This document shows positions 61,031 to 64,000 of a stretch of 64,000 nt of DNA, one piece after another (position 1 is the stretch's first letter; every line of letters starts with the position of its first letter). Source of the DNA: Lithobates sylvaticus (taxonomy: Eukaryota; Chordata; Amphibia; Anura; Ranidae). The stretch is taken from contig CM053029.1 of the NCBI GenBank assembly GCA_028564925.1, forward strand, positions 193,126,940 to 193,190,939, given 5' to 3'. A program made the position numbers and the translations under genes. The notes beneath the pieces are model-generated. The model was given only the letters and a program-made list of their open reading frames with translations, made no database searches and had not been told where the DNA came from.

Positions 61031-61317
61031 CCTTAGAATTTGATCATTCAGCTCCTGTCTTTCCCACTTCCCATGGTGCACATGCAGGAGGAGAGGAGTG
61101 GAAGGAGATAGAGTAGATCATCTCTCTCTTCTCCCATCTGTGCAAGGAAGGAGGGAGGGAGAATTGTCAGTGCAGGCTCTGAGCTGTATAAGAGGGATGC
61201 TCTTAGCTCAGAGCCGCTAAGCGTTCCCACTGGGGCCCCCCCAACAGTGGCGAAACACCAGGGACCGGTTGCAAGTGTGACCTTTGCAACCCTGGTAGTT
61301 CTCCCACTGAGCCCTAT

Positions 61318-62255
61318 TTATAATGGCAAACAGTATGACATAACCTTCAAGTCCCCTGCCCCCCCCCTTTTTTATAGGTGTTTTATGAGGTTTTGATTGT
61401 AAACCACAGAGCTTTCCAAAGTGTGGACTGTTTTCCCCTGATGCTAATAGTGGGGATAGGTTTGGATGGAGAGCACTTCCGGGCCACAGGAACTGAAATC
61501 TGAGCAGGTGCTAAATGAGAGCAACAGGGTTCAAAGATACTGTAGAAAGTCAAGCAGATGCCATATAGATTAAAAGAAAAGAAACAGGGAGAACAGACAC
61601 AAAGCACAGAGGCTGGTAAACAAGTTAATATTTTGAAGGGATGGAAAGCGTTAACATAACAACATTTTGTATAGAGACAAAAGGCAAATCTTAAGGAAAA
61701 AAGACATTAAAAAAGAATTATGCTGGACAGGAGACAGTGCCACTGCCAATAAAAGAATTAGCTAAGGGACCTAAGCAACCAGACAGAAGAGCTGGGTCAG
61801 GAGGTTGCTGGGAAAGAATTCACAGAAACAGTCAGACAGCAGAGCAGAATCACAAGTTTGCCAAGACTGTATTCAAAATGTAAGAAAACTGGGACTGAGC
61901 AGCAGATGGAAGAAGGAAGATGGAGGATAGGAGGTGAGACATACACTGAAAACAACAAAAAAAATGCCAGGGAAGATGTCAACAGAGAGAAGAGCACAAC
62001 ATACCCTAGGCAAGCTGCAGACCCAAAATTAATATAGAACTAAAGGCTATTTTTTATTTTTTTTATTTTAGATAAAGTAAAGGAGGGTTACAAAGCTGTC
62101 AAGTTATTTTACCATCTGTTTTCCATTGAGGGGATTTCCCTTCACTTCCTATCCCATAGCCAAAACAGTGAAAAAGTGAAAGGAAATCCCAGTAAAGTGA
62201 GGGAATCCCTGGTAGTCTCCAGAACTAGTGCCCCCAAACAAATCTGGGGAGAAGC
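61318..62255. other. Gene-free DNA
   Basis: Only short open frames occur; nothing recognised. Confidence 0.4.
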
Positions 62256-62263
62256 CTAAATTT

Positions 62264-62933
62264 TAGGGCTGTTACTGATTAAAATTTTTGCGTTCGATTA
62301 ATCGATTTTTTTGTTAATCGATTAATTGACTAATTTCGATTAATTATAGCGCACATACAATTTTTACATTTTTTTTTTATTAAACTTTAAGAAAAACTTA
62401 GAAAGTTAGTTTAACTTTAATTATAAAACGTATCTAGTATATTGACTGTCAGTCATTTTATAGTAGGCAAGTAGGCATCACTTTAGCCAGTCATGCAGAC
62501 CTTAATATCCACATCTGCCCCCATACTGTAATATCCACATCTGCACCCATACTGTAATATCCACATCTGCCCCCATACTGTAATGTCTACATCTGCCCCA
62601 TACTGTAATGTCCACATCTCCCCACATCTCTCCCCATACCGTAATATCCACATCTCCGATTGTCCGATCTGTCCGGAATAGACAGCAGGCAGACCCGTCT
62701 GCAGAGTAGACGGCACAAGCAGGCGGGTGATGATGACGTCAGCGTGCTGCTACTAGGCCACCGCCGGGTGGACCAAGATGGCCGCCGATCCGGAGCTAGG
62801 CCGAAGCCACGGCCTTTCCTATGGGTGAGACCTTGGAGCTCAATCCGCGGATTGTCCTCAATCAAAATTATTTTGATCGATCAAAGAAATGAATGATTAA
62901 TCGAGCATTTAATCGTTAATGTCTGCAGCCCTA
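62264..62933. mobile_element. hAT-N element with perfect 8-bp duplication
   Basis: TAGGGCTGTTACTGATTAAA and its partner ending 'tctgcagcccta' are the ends; CTAAATTT flanks both sides (62256-62263, 62934-62941). Subterminal 'attaatcga' motifs are repeated at both ends. A 26-bp tandem repeat (catactgtaatatccacat) fills 62505-62660. Confidence 0.9.
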
Positions 62934-63324
62934 CTAAATTTGGGATTTTTTTTCACTTTCGATGATATAGGTACACAGGACAAATAGAGAGGATGAATCT
63001 ACATAGTAGGGGCATAGAATGCAAAAAAAACTTACAGGGGTTCTATTCCCAAAGCAAAGAGAGGGGCGCCTCTGGGTGCAGTAGTTTTATTATGAGCATG
63101 TGTTTTAACAACTCACATTTTGGCAGTTATTTCAGGCATGTAGTAAAAAAGTGTCCAGCAGGTATCATCAGATCAGTCTCCTCTGTGCATGGGTGTCATC
63201 CTCCTCGATTAGGTGTCTCCATAGACCGCTATGATAGAAAAGCCGGCAGCGGTGGGGGAGTTTCCTCAGAGCAAGGCTTGGTCCGCAGAGGGTTCAGGGC
63301 ACATCCGGATGACGTCACTGGCAA

Positions 63325-63392
63325 GCGACGCACGTTTCGTGAGCGTACGGGCTGTGTTAGTGTGACAGCCGCGCTCCTTCATCAAGCTTAGT
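63325..63392 (-). ncRNA. Hammerhead-like ribozyme motif, third copy
   Basis: On the minus strand: stem I start AAGC, TTGATGA (63385-63379), a long stem II with GAGCG/CGCTC and GGCTGT/ACAGCC, GAAA, then AC-gtgc-GT and C, followed by GCTT to close stem I. One position of the CTGATGA box (the first C) is T, which should weaken it. All other assigned core positions fit. Confidence 0.55.
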
Positions 63393-63626
63393 GATAGGCA
63401 GTGGACAAGTGGAATATATGCTATTGGTGAGGGGGAGTGGCCAGGACAGGGGAGTGTCATTGATGGTCAGCAAAAAACACACACAGAGGTGGCAATGTTA
63501 CACATGATTGGTAGCAGAAAATGTATATACAGTCGGTATTTAAAATCAATAGTAAAAACAATAATAAAAACAACATCAAGAGCAAACAAGGTAAAAATAA
63601 AATCGAGTGTGCTTACTAATATACAG

Positions 63627-63628
<2 letters not shown>

Positions 63629-63661
<33 letters not shown>

Positions 63662-63664
63662 TAT
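63629..63664. repeat. Poly-A and TA run
   Basis: About 29 A residues followed by short TA repeats. A similar A/TA run stands at 63931-63960, and TA/CA repeats reach the window end. Confidence 0.95.
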
Positions 63665-64000
63665 TAAGGGGAGGCGGCAGGAGGGCGGAGGAAAGGCAAG
63701 AGGGAAAGGGGGGGAGAGGGGATTAAGGAACAACAAGGAACAGACAAAGCTATGGAAGGGGGTGGGGAAGTTTTTTTAAAAAGGAGAGGACGTACAGATA
63801 GTGTATGATATATATAGTTTGTTTGTGTTTTAGCCTGCAGCATAAATGTGCACATGCATGTATGAGCATATACACCCATGATCTGCAGCAAAATATAAAT
63901 AAAAGCATAATGGGAAAGATGCTAGGAATAAAAAAAAAAAAAAAAAAAAAATATATATACATACATATATATATATACACACATATACATATATACATAT

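Larger units (their letters stand above)
59238..61309. mobile_element. hAT-type non-autonomous element with nested hAT-N
   Basis: CAGCGGCGTAACTAGAAC and its partner 'ggtagttctcccactg' form the ends. The 8-bp flanks are agccatat (59230-59237) and agccctat (61310-61317), one mismatch. It carries a long minisatellite and the 59730-60555 insertion. No transposase. Confidence 0.75.
62942..63999 (-). other. Probable third hammerhead-type element, boundaries unknown
   Basis: On the minus strand a hammerhead-like motif (63325-63392) is followed about 230 bp on by 'ataataaaactac' (63086-63098), the order seen in the two palindromic elements. A poly-A run (63629-63657), a purine-rich stretch (63665-63740) and TA/CA runs at the window end follow. 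The element may continue beyond the window. Confidence 0.4.

Noticed and set aside
60589-61116. Open frame of 175 codons with periodic Cys/His peptides, and the 162-, 143- and 109-codon frames at 58057-58545
   Set aside because: They arise from translating the minisatellite; the Cys/His spacing follows the DNA repeat, so these are not zinc fingers.

Overview
The window is vertebrate, non-host DNA made almost entirely of nested mobile elements. I recognise no host gene. The closest source is a frog, probably a ranid: there is an intact Tc1 transposase that I recall as very like Frog Prince from Rana pipiens, plus chromovirus-type Ty3/Gypsy, hAT and PIF/Harbinger elements and dense TTAA-flanked short elements typical of anuran genomes. 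The species call is inference from recalled families; no search was run.

Left third (1-24445). A truncated hAT end (1-1141) is followed by gene-free DNA. A palindromic element (3325-24431) then begins, flanked by a 14-bp direct repeat. Its two 1.55-kb inverted arms (3327-4886 and 22813-24360) each carry a small hammerhead-ribozyme-like motif, which points to a Penelope-like element. Between the arms sits a 17.2-kb hAT element (5561-22772) with a perfect 8-bp target duplication. It has a CpG-rich palindromic promoter, a 96-bp tandem array, a BED-finger transposase broken by one in-frame stop, and about 3 kb of 142-150-bp tandem repeats behind the gene. Inserted in its 96-bp array is a 7.35-kb Harbinger element (7525-14871, TTA duplication) with three genes: a two-exon DDE transposase (damaged), an apparently intact three-exon Myb/SANT-like gene, and a divergently transcribed MADF gene (damaged).

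Middle (24446-46070). About 3.4 kb of gene-free DNA leads to a whole-looking, young Ty3/Gypsy chromovirus (27884-33716) with near-identical 744-bp LTRs, a TTTTG duplication and one long gag-pol frame. Next comes a second palindromic element (35136-38752, 15-bp duplication) with hammerhead-like motifs in both arms and a 330-bp polypurine tract at its centre. An intact Tc1 element (36753-38373) is inserted in the TA repeat of its right arm. A run of TTAA-flanked short elements follows (38762-45347).

Right third (46071-64000). A second, decayed Harbinger copy (46071-53993, opposite orientation) holds several younger insertions. It is followed by a decayed Myb-like gene, more TTAA-flanked and hAT elements (57289-58865, 59238-61309 with a nested hAT, 62264-62933), minisatellite arrays in opposite orientations, and a third hammerhead-like motif near 63350.

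The order of insertion can be read directly: Harbinger into hAT, hAT into a palindromic element; Tc1 into a second palindromic element, itself inserted in the end of a TTAA-flanked element; hAT-N into a minisatellite inside another hAT.
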